A DNA stretch of 64,000 nt, taken from NCBI RefSeq assembly GCF_002177115.1, contig NZ_MVAG01000064.1:1-64000 (forward strand). The letters are read 5' to 3'. The DNA is from Chryseobacterium mucoviscidosis (GTDB lineage Bacteria; Bacteroidota; Bacteroidia; Flavobacteriales; Weeksellaceae). Positions 19,697-27,547 of this stretch are shown in pieces. The first letter of the stretch is position 1; the number at the start of each line of letters is the position of its first letter. A program made the translations under genes and the position numbers. The notes under the pieces were generated by a model. It did not search any database. It had not been told where the DNA came from and saw only the letters and a list, made by a program, of their open reading frames with translations.

Positions 19697-20356
19697 TTAG
19701 TTTTTACCAAGCTTTTTCATAAGAATAGCTTCCATCTTTTCGTAGCCTTTTGCCGTTGGATGAATTTCGTCTTCGGTGTAGATCTTATCCAGTCCGTTTC
19801 GGGAATCTTTCATTTCCGAATGATAATCTACGTACGGAATATTGTTCTTTTTCGCATACGCTTCAATCATTGTATTCAGGGCAATTGCTTTTTCCGCCGG
19901 ATGCATGTCTTTTCTCCAGCCGAAATCATAAGCAGGAAGTACCGAACAAAGTACCACTTTTATATTATTCGTTTTTGCAAGTTCCACCATCGAAACAATA
20001 TTTCCAAAAACTTTATCCAGGGAAATCGGTCCCTGATTTTCCGCAATATCATTCGTTCCGGCAAGAATAATGACTCTTTTCGGTTTTAAATTAATGACAT
20101 CTTCACGGAACCTTAAAAGCATCTGCGAAGTTACCTGTCCGCTGATCCCTCTTCCGACAAAATTATTCTTTGTAAAAAATGATGGATCTGTGGAAAACCA
20201 GCCTTCCGTAATAGAATCTCCCATAAAAACAGAATTTGGAGCCGTTTTTTTGGCTACAACTTCCCGATTTTGCTTTTCATATTTAGCATAATTGGCAAAA
20301 TCCTGTGCGGAAAACAAGGCTGAAAACATAACGGCCGCAATGCTTAAGAATTTCAT
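19697..20356 (-). CDS. Secreted SGNH/GDSL hydrolase
   Basis: 219 residues with signal peptide MKFLSIAAVMFSALFSAQ. All four SGNH blocks are present: FMGDSITEGW (catalytic Ser48), GRGISGQVTSQML (oxyanion Gly), ILAGTNDIAE (Asn) and DEIHPTAKGYEKM (catalytic Asp and His). It resembles secreted esterases that remove acetyl groups from carbohydrates, and platelet-activating-factor-acetylhydrolase-like proteins. Substrate cannot be read from the sequence. Single gene. Confidence 0.9.
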   Translation of the reverse strand: MKFLSIAAVMFSALFSAQDFANYAKYEKQNREVVAKKTAPNSVFMGDSITEGWFSTDPSFFTKNNFVGRGISGQVTSQMLLRFREDVINLKPKRVIILAGTNDIAENQGPISLDKVFGNIVSMVELAKTNNIKVVLCSVLPAYDFGWRKDMHPAEKAIALNTMIEAYAKKNNIPYVDYHSEMKDSRNGLDKIYTEDEIHPTAKGYEKMEAILMKKLGKN

Positions 20357-20618
20357 GAAACTTATTTTTGATTTGAAAAGATGAAATAACGGAAAACAAA
20401 TTGATTCTGCAAATATCTTTTCCGAAAAACCAAAACTTTTAGTTGATTAATTTTTAAAGACAATGTCACAAAAGATTTTTAATTTTTTATTACACTGAAA
20501 GTTTTGAATATCGTAATAACAGTATTATAATGATCTTTTGCAGCTTTTGCGGCTAAAAAAAATAATTCCTAATATAAAACTTACGGTTTTCCATAAAAGA
20601 AATCAATTTTCCTTTTTG

Positions 20619-20626
20619 TAATTTTG
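20619..20626 (+). promoter_or_regulatory. -7 box directly ahead of rmuC
   Basis: TAATTTTG ends four bases before the ATG at 20631. Transcription would begin at about the start codon, giving a leaderless mRNA or use of the in-frame ATG at 20637. The 260 bases upstream (20357-20618) hold no gene I can see. Confidence 0.55.
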
Positions 20627-20630
20627 AAAA

Positions 20631-22139
20631 ATGGAGATGACATATTTAATTATAGGATTTATAGCCGGAGGAATTCTTGGTGCGGTTATTTTATATTTCG
20701 CCCAGAAATCGTCTACCGTTTCGAGGAATTCTTACGATGAACTCAATAATTTACACATTAAAAACAGTTCCGATTTAGAAAATTCCAATCAGAAAATTCA
20801 GGAATTAACGCAGAATATCAGCAGAGAAAAAGAAATCAATGCACAGCAGAGCGACCTTCTTAATGATCTGAAAAATGAATTTGCCAAAATTTCTGCGGAA
20901 TACGCTTCTTTAAACACTCAGTTTTCCGAACAGAAAGAATTTAATGCGAAACAGAATCTTCAGATCGAAAATCTTTTAACAGAAAAACAGACTTTGTTTG
21001 CAAAAAACTCCGAGCTTTCCGCGATTAACGAAAGCTTACAGAAATCTTTGCAGACGCAGAAAGAAGAAATCGCAAAAATTCAGGAGGAATCTAAATTGCA
21101 GTTCGAAAATTTAGCCAATAAAATCCTTGAAGAAAAAACGGAAAAATTCACCACCTTAAATCAAAACAACCTTAAAACTATCCTTGAACCATTTCAGGAA
21201 AGAATCGTGGAATTGAAAAACCGCGTGAATGAAGCCTACGAAAAGGAAAACAAAGAGCGTTTTTCTCTTGCCGAAAAAGTAAAGGAATTAGCAGAACTGA
21301 ATCAGCAGATTTCTGAAGATGCAAAAAAACTGACGAGAGCTCTGAAAGGCGAAAGCAAAACGCAGGGAAACTGGGGCGAAATGATTCTGGAAAGCATTCT
21401 TGAAAAATCCGGTCTGGTAAAAGGTAGAGAATATTTTCTTGAACATGAACTTCGCGATGAAGACAACAAAGCATTGTTCTCAGAATTTTCCGGTAAAAAA
21501 ATGCGTCCCGATGCGGTTATAAAATATCCCGATGAAAGAAATGTTATCATAGATTCTAAAGTTTCGCTCACAGCTTTTACCGAACTGGTAGACGAAACCG
21601 ATCAGGATGTTTATTTAATGAAACTCAATCAGCATTTATCTTCCATTAAAAATCACATTACTCAGCTTAGTCAAAAAGCATATGATGATTACGGAAAATC
21701 TCTGGATTTCGTGATGATGTTTATTCCGAGCGAACCTGCTTATATTGCAGCGATGCAGGCAGACCAGAATCTTTGGAATTTTGCCTACGAAAGAAGAATT
21801 CTGCTGCTGAATCCAAGCAACCTGATTACTTCTTTAAAACTGATTGCCGATCTCTGGAAACGCGAATACCAGAACAGAAATTCCATGGAAATAGCAGAAA
21901 GAGGAGCAAAACTGTATGATAAATTCGTAGGTTTTATCGAAAATCTGGAAAAAGTAGGAAAAAATCTGGATCAGGCGAAAAATGTTTATAATGATGCTTA
22001 CAAACAGCTTTCAACAGGAAATGACAATTTGGTGATCCAAACCCAAAAGCTGAAATCTTTGGGGATAAAAAATAAGAAAGACCTTCCGCAGAGTCTGGTA
22101 GAAAACTCTCAGACCGCACTAGAAAATTTAGAAGAATAA
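20631..22139 (+). CDS. rmuC: DNA recombination protein RmuC
   Basis: 502 residues. An N-terminal membrane helix (YLIIGFIAGGILGAVILYF) is followed by a long coiled coil (about residues 30-200) and the RmuC nuclease-like domain, recognised by GNWGEMILESILEKSGLVKG, RPDAVIKYPDERNVIIDSKVS and ERRILLLNPSNLITSLKLI. RmuC limits inversions at short inverted repeats; the mechanism is unsettled. Monocistronic, closed by its own terminator. The ATG at 20637 is an alternative start. Confidence 0.95.
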   Translation: MEMTYLIIGFIAGGILGAVILYFAQKSSTVSRNSYDELNNLHIKNSSDLENSNQKIQELTQNISREKEINAQQSDLLNDLKNEFAKISAEYASLNTQFSEQKEFNAKQNLQIENLLTEKQTLFAKNSELSAINESLQKSLQTQKEEIAKIQEESKLQFENLANKILEEKTEKFTTLNQNNLKTILEPFQERIVELKNRVNEAYEKENKERFSLAEKVKELAELNQQISEDAKKLTRALKGESKTQGNWGEMILESILEKSGLVKGREYFLEHELRDEDNKALFSEFSGKKMRPDAVIKYPDERNVIIDSKVSLTAFTELVDETDQDVYLMKLNQHLSSIKNHITQLSQKAYDDYGKSLDFVMMFIPSEPAYIAAMQADQNLWNFAYERRILLLNPSNLITSLKLIADLWKREYQNRNSMEIAERGAKLYDKFVGFIENLEKVGKNLDQAKNVYNDAYKQLSTGNDNLVIQTQKLKSLGIKNKKDLPQSLVENSQTALENLEE

Positions 22140-22146
22140 AATCTAC

Positions 22147-22173
22147 AACCTCAGATCGGCTCTGAGGTTTTTT
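22147..22173 (+). terminator. Terminator after rmuC
   Basis: AACCTCAG (22147-22154), loop ATCGGCT, CTGAGGTT (22162-22169), then T residues. Confidence 0.88.
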
Positions 22174-22193
22174 ATTTAACTGTAAATTTTAAC

Positions 22194-22201
22194 TAATTTT
22201 G
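22194..22201 (+). promoter_or_regulatory. -7 box directly ahead of the TrmH-family gene
   Basis: TAATTTTG ends four bases before the ATG at 22206; suggests a leaderless or near-leaderless transcript. Confidence 0.5.
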
Positions 22202-22205
22202 CAGG

Positions 22206-22973
22206 ATGTTAATAGAAAGCTTTCAGAACGAAAAAGTAAAATACATTACCAAACTTCTTACTGATAATAGATTCCGTAAAAAATCGGATGTTTTTGTGGT
22301 GGAAGGACAGCAGGAAAACGACCGCGCCCAGAAATATCATTTTGAACCCGTGGAATTTTTTATCTGTGAAACTATTTTTCAGAAAGAACTTCCCAAAGGG
22401 AAAATTCATCTCGTTAGCGAAAAAGTGTACGAAAAAATCGCCTATCGCGGAACTTCGGAAGGAATTATCGGGATTTACAAAACAAAAGAAGCCGATCTAT
22501 CTGCGTTTAAACCAAAGGAAGATTCTACGATCATTATTGTAGAAGGTGTTGAAAAACCGGGAAATCTGGGGGCTATTTTGCGCAGTTGTGAAGCTTTCGG
22601 AATTGATGCGTTAATTGTTTCAGACGGAAAAACCGATTTTTATAATCCGAATGTAATCCGCTCAAGTGTAGGCTGCTTATTCGGAATGGAAATTTTTCAG
22701 GCAGAAAATCAGGAAACGTTTGAATTTCTTCAGAAAAATAATTTCAATATTTACACAACGATCATGGATGAAACTGCCGAAGATCTTTACAAAAGAGATT
22801 TTAAACAGAAATCTGCCGTTTTATTCGGGACAGAACATTCGGGGTTAAGTGATTTCTGGATCGGGAAAGGAAAAAATACACTGATTCCGATGGCAGGAAG
22901 CATTGATTCTTTAAACCTGAGCAATGCTGTTGCGATTACGTGTTACGAAACACTGAAGCAGAAGAAGGGCTAA
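22206..22973 (+). CDS. TrmH/SpoU-family RNA 2'-O-methyltransferase
   Basis: 255 residues. The N-terminal substrate-binding domain starts MLIESFQNEKVKYITKLL; the C-terminal SPOUT knot domain has the three signature motifs: VEGVEKPGNLGAILRSCEAF (motif 1 with catalytic Arg region), VLFGTEHSGLSDFW (motif 2) and IPMAGSIDSLNLSNAVAI (motif 3, SAM binding). Modifies rRNA or tRNA ribose; the target cannot be told from sequence. Confidence 0.93.
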   Translation: MLIESFQNEKVKYITKLLTDNRFRKKSDVFVVEGQQENDRAQKYHFEPVEFFICETIFQKELPKGKIHLVSEKVYEKIAYRGTSEGIIGIYKTKEADLSAFKPKEDSTIIIVEGVEKPGNLGAILRSCEAFGIDALIVSDGKTDFYNPNVIRSSVGCLFGMEIFQAENQETFEFLQKNNFNIYTTIMDETAEDLYKRDFKQKSAVLFGTEHSGLSDFWIGKGKNTLIPMAGSIDSLNLSNAVAITCYETLKQKKG

Positions 22974-23046
22974 TTTGGTTGTTGGAGATTGGTGATGGTT
23001 CATCATTGATTGTTACCAAAACAACAATTACTAAACATATAAGCAT

Positions 23047-23082
23047 AAAAGAACCGTTCCACTGAGTGAAACGGTTCTTTTA
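23047..23082 (-). terminator. Terminator of the Ala-rich lipoprotein gene
   Basis: AAAAGAACCGTTCCAC (23047-23062) pairs with GTGAAACGGTTCTTTT (23066-23081) with one mismatch around TGA. The A/T flanks let it work in either direction. Confidence 0.88.
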
Positions 23083-23096
23083 TTTTTAAGCTTAGA

Positions 23097-23366
23097 TTAT
23101 TTCTTAGCAGCTTCTTCTTTCTTAGCTTCAGCTTTGATTTCTTCTTTAGCAACTTTAGCGTCAGCTTTAACTGAATCTTTAGCAGCATCAGCAGCAACAG
23201 TTACTGAATCTTTAGCAGCGTTAGCTGTAGAATCGATAGCTGTAGTAGCAGAATCTGTAGCAGCAGCAACTGAATCTGTAGAAGCTTCAGTAGTGTTAGC
23301 TTCAGTTTTTTTACAAGCAACTAGAGAGATTGCAGCGATAGCAGCTACGAATAATGACTTTTTCAT
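23097..23366 (-). CDS. Alanine-rich repetitive lipoprotein
   Basis: 89 residues. Signal MKKSLFVAAIAAISLVAC (Cys18 lipobox). The mature part is almost all Ala, Thr, Ser, Asp, Lys and Glu in helical 11-residue-like repeats (AAKDSVTVAADAAKDSVKAD), like small envelope coiled-coil or stress lipoproteins. The strand was decided by the lipobox and terminator; the opposite strand is also open because of the low-complexity codons. Function unknown. Confidence 0.75.
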   Translation of the reverse strand: MKKSLFVAAIAAISLVACKKTEANTTEASTDSVAAATDSATTAIDSTANAAKDSVTVAADAAKDSVKADAKVAKEEIKAEAKKEEAAKK

Positions 23367-23435
23367 AATAAATTAAATTTAATTTTGTTAATATTGTTTT
23401 ATAAAATCTTTTTCTGTTCTGTTATTTGAACAAGA

Positions 23436-23443
23436 CAAAGGTA
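23436..23443 (-). promoter_or_regulatory. -7 box of the Ala-rich lipoprotein
   Basis: Minus strand TACCTTTG (23443-23436), 70 bases before the ATG. It faces an identical TACCTTTG on the + strand at 23482-23489. Confidence 0.5.
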
Positions 23444-23457
23444 TAGCAGATAGAAAA

Positions 23458-23489
23458 TTTGTTTAGGAAAAATAATTGTAATACCTTTG
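23458..23489 (+). promoter_or_regulatory. Promoter of the membrane-anchored HTH-like gene
   Basis: TTTG at 23458-23461, 20 bases, then TACCTTTG at 23482-23489: good spacing for the Bacteroidota promoter. Confidence 0.7.
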
Positions 23490-23506
23490 TAAAATAGTTT
23501 TACAAA
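23486..23506. promoter_or_regulatory. Perfect palindromic operator candidate
   Basis: TTTGTAAAA (23486-23494), TAG, TTTTACAAA (23498-23506): a perfect 9-base inverted repeat overlapping the -7 box at 23482-23489. Position and symmetry fit a dimeric repressor site; the regulator is unknown. Confidence 0.6.
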
Positions 23507-23549
23507 ATAACATTACTGATAATCAATAATTTAATCATTTTAAAATAAA

Positions 23550-24728
23550 TTGACGGACTTAGATCTATTACATTTTGAGCAGTTAAAAAAGGATGTCCAG
23601 GCTCAATATCTGAAAGAATACACTCCTTCCTATGACGATATTTCGAAATGGAAGGGTATCGACATCATTTATTTTCAGGAAGATCTCAGAAAAAAGGCAA
23701 AAGGGAACATCAGCGAAAAATCTTTTTATACCTATTTTAAGAATTCGCCGGTTACCAAACTGCCAAGAATCGATATGCTGAATTTACTCAGTATTTATGC
23801 AGGATACGACTCATGGTATGAATTCAAAAAACAGCATCTTTTTGCAGGTGAATTGCTGCAGGATGATGAAGATTTGAAAGACAATGAACTTAAAGAACTG
23901 GAAAAAACAGTTTCTGCATCACTTGATTTGCCAAAAGATGAAGATTTACCTAAAAAACAGGAATTTAAAGCCCCTGAAAATTCAGATTTACAAAAATCAA
24001 TAATTGAAAATCAATTAATTACTAAAAATTCAGAGACTGAAAAAATTTCCTTAGCAGAAGCTGAAAAACCCAAGAAAAATTTCATCAGAAAGAATGTTTG
24101 GGCAATTGTCACCACTATTTTGGTAATTCTTACAGGACTTTTAGGATTTAAAGATGCGATCTTCCAAAAAACTTATGTGTACTGTTTTACGGATGCCGAC
24201 AGAAATTTAAGTATTCAGCGTGAAATAGAAATCAAAGTGATCAAGGAAAACGAATCTCCTATTCTTTACCGAATAAAACCCGGAGAATGTTTCAGATATG
24301 CCACAAAGGACAAAAATCTTAAAATGCAGATCAGTTCTCCGTTTTATGAATATCTGGAAGTGAACCGAAACTTAGAAAATGCACCCGAAGAGGAAACCAT
24401 CGAGCTGAAACCCGATGATTATAAGATGGCGCTTTATTATTTTTCAACAAAGGATGTAAAGGGAGAAAATTCGCAGGAACAGAATGATCTCATCACCCAG
24501 AAAAGAAGACAACTGGAAAACCGAATCAGCAACAACGCCGTGATCACTCAGGTTTATGACAGTGATATTTACGGACTTGAAACCTTGGATAAGGAAGATT
24601 ACATTACCTTAGTTACCACACCTACAACATCACTTAAAAACCTTAATGTTATCGAGATGAAGACGGATAACAAAGGGAAAATCGTATCTATTAAATTTAA
24701 AATCTCAGCCAATGAAAACAATAAATAA
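23550..24728 (+). CDS. Putative membrane-anchored regulator with N-terminal HTH-like domain
   Basis: 392 residues from a TTG start, with no upstream in-frame ATG close by. Residues about 1-95 resemble the helical N-terminus of Flavobacteriia proteins that read like an HTH (DDISKWKGIDIIYFQEDL, ISEKSFYTYFKN, LPRIDMLNLLSIYAGYDSWY). A charged linker leads to one membrane helix (VWAIVTTILVILTGLLGF) and a likely periplasmic domain of about 180 residues. That layout suggests sensing outside and DNA binding inside; this is inference. Its stop overlaps the next gene by 17 bases. Confidence 0.6.
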   Translation: MTDLDLLHFEQLKKDVQAQYLKEYTPSYDDISKWKGIDIIYFQEDLRKKAKGNISEKSFYTYFKNSPVTKLPRIDMLNLLSIYAGYDSWYEFKKQHLFAGELLQDDEDLKDNELKELEKTVSASLDLPKDEDLPKKQEFKAPENSDLQKSIIENQLITKNSETEKISLAEAEKPKKNFIRKNVWAIVTTILVILTGLLGFKDAIFQKTYVYCFTDADRNLSIQREIEIKVIKENESPILYRIKPGECFRYATKDKNLKMQISSPFYEYLEVNRNLENAPEEETIELKPDDYKMALYYFSTKDVKGENSQEQNDLITQKRRQLENRISNNAVITQVYDSDIYGLETLDKEDYITLVTTPTTSLKNLNVIEMKTDNKGKIVSIKFKISANENNK

Positions 24729-25293
24729 CTTTTTGTTTTTTATCATATTAATAGGATTCACCATGACTTCGTGCATTAAAAAAGAAGAAAACGGAGGACA
24801 GAGTGATCTGGAAAAGCTACGAAATACGAACAACAAAACGGTAAAAATGGACAGTACTCAGGCTATCAATTCCATTACTTCGCAAAAAGTGCAGGATGTG
24901 CTGGATTTGTCTACGTTATATCTTTCCGGACAGAGAAATACGGAAATTGACACGGCAATTTATTCTAAAATAGAAAAGTATTTCCAGAAATCTGATTCTA
25001 CGACCTTTAAGGATCTTTTTAAAGAACTCGAAAGCCTGAATGTAAAAAATGTACGCGTAAGCAATCTGAATGTTTTCCAGAAAATAAAAGAAAAGGACAC
25101 GCTGAATTTCGCCAAATTCAATGTGGAATATTTTGGGGATAAAAATAAATCTTTGGGAAATTTTGAGCGAAATGCACAATACACTTTGGTATCAAAACCG
25201 GCTCAGAAAAGCAAGGAATTTAAATTTTACTTTGTGAAATTTTACTCTGATGCTCCTGAAAAAGACAGTACCACATCAGGTGTAACCAAATAA
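24712..25293 (+). CDS. Lipoprotein of unknown function
   Basis: 193 residues, signal MKTINNFLFFIILIGFTMTSC (Cys21 at the lipobox; quoted up to the boundary as IILIGFTMTSC). It overlaps the 3' end of the membrane-regulator gene by 17 bases, so the two are co-translated and may form a sensor pair. The mature part is mixed helix/strand (TLNFAKFNVEYFGDKNKSLG) with no recognised motif. Its last 52 bases overlap the convergent folate cycle ligase gene. Confidence 0.7.
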   Translation: MKTINNFLFFIILIGFTMTSCIKKEENGGQSDLEKLRNTNNKTVKMDSTQAINSITSQKVQDVLDLSTLYLSGQRNTEIDTAIYSKIEKYFQKSDSTTFKDLFKELESLNVKNVRVSNLNVFQKIKEKDTLNFAKFNVEYFGDKNKSLGNFERNAQYTLVSKPAQKSKEFKFYFVKFYSDAPEKDSTTSGVTK

Positions 25294-25817
25294 TCGAGCG
25301 GAATATCATTTTCCCAGACATCATCGATATTTTCTTCGGGGTTAAAATAATTAACTCCGATTTTTTTTGTCTCTACCGATACTTTTTCAAAAAAACCATC
25401 GTAGAAACCTTTTCCGTATCCTACTCTGTTTCCTTTAGAATCGCAGTATAATAAAGGGGTAATTATAAAATCATAATCCAGAATACCTGAATCTTCATCA
25501 GAAACAGGTTCGGAAATTCCCCAGTTATTCAATTCAAATTTAGAATCTGCAAAAATTTCTACCGAAATCAGTCTTGTATCGACAATTTTAGGAACAAAAA
25601 CACGAATCTTTCCGCTTACAAAGTAGCTGACGAAAATCTGGGTATTTACTTCCCTTAACTTCTCAATCGGGATGAAAATGTGGATTTTCTGGTTTTGAGA
25701 AGGCTTGAAATATTCAATGAAATTTTTAAAAACCTTTTCAGATAACAAGAAAGCCTCATCAATCGACAAGGCTTTTCTTTTTTGCATATATTTTTTTCTT
25801 AACTCTGCTTTTAACAT
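25242..25817 (-). CDS. 5-formyltetrahydrofolate cyclo-ligase
   Basis: 191 residues, full length. Converts 5-formyl-THF to 5,10-methenyl-THF using ATP. Family motifs: KAELRKKYMQKRKAL at the N-terminus (ATP-binding basic region), FIPIEKLREVNTQIFV, and GNRVGYGKGFYDGFF, the nucleotide-binding YGKGFYD signature. Lies five bases after trhO on the same strand, so probably co-transcribed. The 3' end overlaps the convergent lipoprotein gene. Confidence 0.93.
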   Translation of the reverse strand: MLKAELRKKYMQKRKALSIDEAFLLSEKVFKNFIEYFKPSQNQKIHIFIPIEKLREVNTQIFVSYFVSGKIRVFVPKIVDTRLISVEIFADSKFELNNWGISEPVSDEDSGILDYDFIITPLLYCDSKGNRVGYGKGFYDGFFEKVSVETKKIGVNYFNPEENIDDVWENDIPLDYLVTPDVVLSFSGASE

Positions 25818-25822
25818 ATCGA

Positions 25823-27190
25823 TTATGCGTTTTCAGAATCAAGGATTTTGTACAATTTATCAGACAGACGAACTCTGAAAGGCAGTTCAAAAGTAATCTG
25901 ATCTCCTGCTTTTGCTGTGTCGCTGAAAACTCCGTTCACAAAAATCTGAGAGATGGTTATTTCCTGATCTCCTGTTGTGGGTCCGGAAATTAATACTTTA
26001 TCTCCTACTGCAAGTTCATTGTTTTCAATTAAAAACTGAGCAATCTTAGATTTTGAATAATAATGCTCCGCCTTTCCGATCAAAGTCTTTTTAACTTTTA
26101 TTTTCTGGCGGATATCTTTTGTTTCAGCTTTTGCTAAAGGCTTATCTGGTAAATCTCCGGATTTTTTGAATTTCAAAGCTTCAGATTTTCCTTTTCTGAA
26201 TACTTTATTTCCTACCTGAAGACCCTTTCTTTTAGCAACCTGCTCTTCCCAAGGCAAATGAATGGTTTCCTGACATTCTGTCGAACAGCAGTTTTCCATC
26301 GCCGCTTTACATTCATCACACTGGATAAACAATAAATGACACGCATCGTTCGCACAGTTCGTATGATTGTCACACGGTTTTCCACACTGGTGACACTGCG
26401 CAATAATGTCATCGGTAATTCTTTCGCCTAATCTATGATCGAATACAAAGTTTTTACCGATAAACTTACTTTCTATGCCTTCTTCTTTTATCTGACGGGT
26501 GTATTCTATAATTCCGCCTTCCAATTGAAATACATTTTTAAAACCCTGATGTTTGAAGTAAGCACTTGCCTTTTCGCAACGGATTCCTCCGGTACAGTAC
26601 ATCAAAAGGTTTTTATCTTCTTTAAAATCCTGTAGCTGTTCGTTAATAATCGGCAGACTTTCTCTGAAGTTTTCCACATCGGGAGTAATTGCTCCTTCAA
26701 AATGCCCGACTTCACTTTCGTAGTGATTTCTGAAATCTACGACAATGGTGTTCGGATCTTCAAGCAAACTGTTAAATTCTTTTGCTCTTAAATGAACGCC
26801 TTTATTGGTAACATCAAAAGTCTCATCGTTCAGACCATCGGCTACGATTTTGTTTCTGACTTTGATGGTTAATTTTAAAAATGAATGATTGTCCTGCTCC
26901 ACTGCTACATTCAAACGAATGCCTTTCATGAAATCGTATGCTTCAAGTGTCTCGCGAAATGCCTCAAAGTTGTCGGCAGGAACGCTCATCTGAGCGTTAA
27001 TTCCTTCATGCGCCACATAGATACGACCAAGCGCATCCAGTGCATTCCAGGCTATAAATAAATCGTCGCGAAATTTTTTGGGATCTTCAATTTTGGCATA
27101 CGCATAGAAAGATAGGGTAAGGCGCTCTTTTCCGGCCTCATCAATTAGTCGAGCTCTTTCTTCTGCGCTTAAGGTGTTGTACAGTTGCAT
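25823..27190 (-). CDS. trhO: tRNA uridine-34 hydroxylase (rhodanese-like)
   Basis: 455 residues. TrhO makes 5-hydroxyuridine at tRNA position 34 in an oxygen-dependent reaction. N-terminal acylphosphatase-like domain (about 25-115, GRIYVAHEGINAQMSV), then a rhodanese domain with active-site MYCTGGIRCEKASAYF (Cys199). A Cys-rich segment at about 266-307 (CHQCGKPCDNH, CDECKAAMENCC) looks zinc-binding. About 100 further residues form a C-terminal extension (KVLISGPTTGDQEITISQIF) beyond the E. coli length, as seen in Bacteroidota homologues. Confidence 0.92.
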   Translation of the reverse strand: MQLYNTLSAEERARLIDEAGKERLTLSFYAYAKIEDPKKFRDDLFIAWNALDALGRIYVAHEGINAQMSVPADNFEAFRETLEAYDFMKGIRLNVAVEQDNHSFLKLTIKVRNKIVADGLNDETFDVTNKGVHLRAKEFNSLLEDPNTIVVDFRNHYESEVGHFEGAITPDVENFRESLPIINEQLQDFKEDKNLLMYCTGGIRCEKASAYFKHQGFKNVFQLEGGIIEYTRQIKEEGIESKFIGKNFVFDHRLGERITDDIIAQCHQCGKPCDNHTNCANDACHLLFIQCDECKAAMENCCSTECQETIHLPWEEQVAKRKGLQVGNKVFRKGKSEALKFKKSGDLPDKPLAKAETKDIRQKIKVKKTLIGKAEHYYSKSKIAQFLIENNELAVGDKVLISGPTTGDQEITISQIFVNGVFSDTAKAGDQITFELPFRVRLSDKLYKILDSENA

Positions 27191-27221
27191 GCTATAAACG
27201 TTTTAAGTGAGAAAATTTTTG

Positions 27222-27229
27222 CAAAGATA
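27222..27229 (-). promoter_or_regulatory. -7 box of trhO
   Basis: Minus strand TATCTTTG (27229-27222), 31 bases before the trhO ATG. No convincing TTG upstream. The gap 27191-27547 contains this box and the protease promoter; I see no gene there. Confidence 0.5.
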
Positions 27230-27467
27230 ATTATTTTCAGATTAATGAAAAATATAAGATTTGTCAGGTATATATTCAGATTGGTACTCTTTTGGATGAA
27301 TCATCTTCAACCTTTGTAATTTTATGACATTTAAAACATCAATATGCCATAATGTCATTAAGATTTTTTTAAGGTTCGTTAATTGAGATTTTAAAATTTA
27401 TGGGATAATGCATAAATTATTGCAATTGTTGTTAAATTTTAGTTAAAAATGAAACATTATGTACCAA

Positions 27468-27494
27468 TTGCATACGTATTTAGCATTAAATTTG
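27468..27494 (+). promoter_or_regulatory. Promoter of the DegP-like protease gene
   Basis: TTG (27468-27470), 16 bases, TAAATTTG (27487-27494). It lies inside the longest frame (from 27449), showing that translation starts later. Confidence 0.65.
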
Positions 27495-27547
27495 TTTCCA
27501 GTAAAATGAAAAAGTTAACATCAATAAATAACAAAGAAAGATATACA

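Noticed and set aside
23134..23376. 80-residue + strand frame opposite the Ala-rich lipoprotein
   Set aside because: Open only because of low-complexity codons; the minus strand has the lipobox, promoter box and terminator.
27449..27547. N-terminal extension of the DegP-like protease
   Set aside because: The promoter (27468-27494) lies inside it, and the signal helix begins at 27548.
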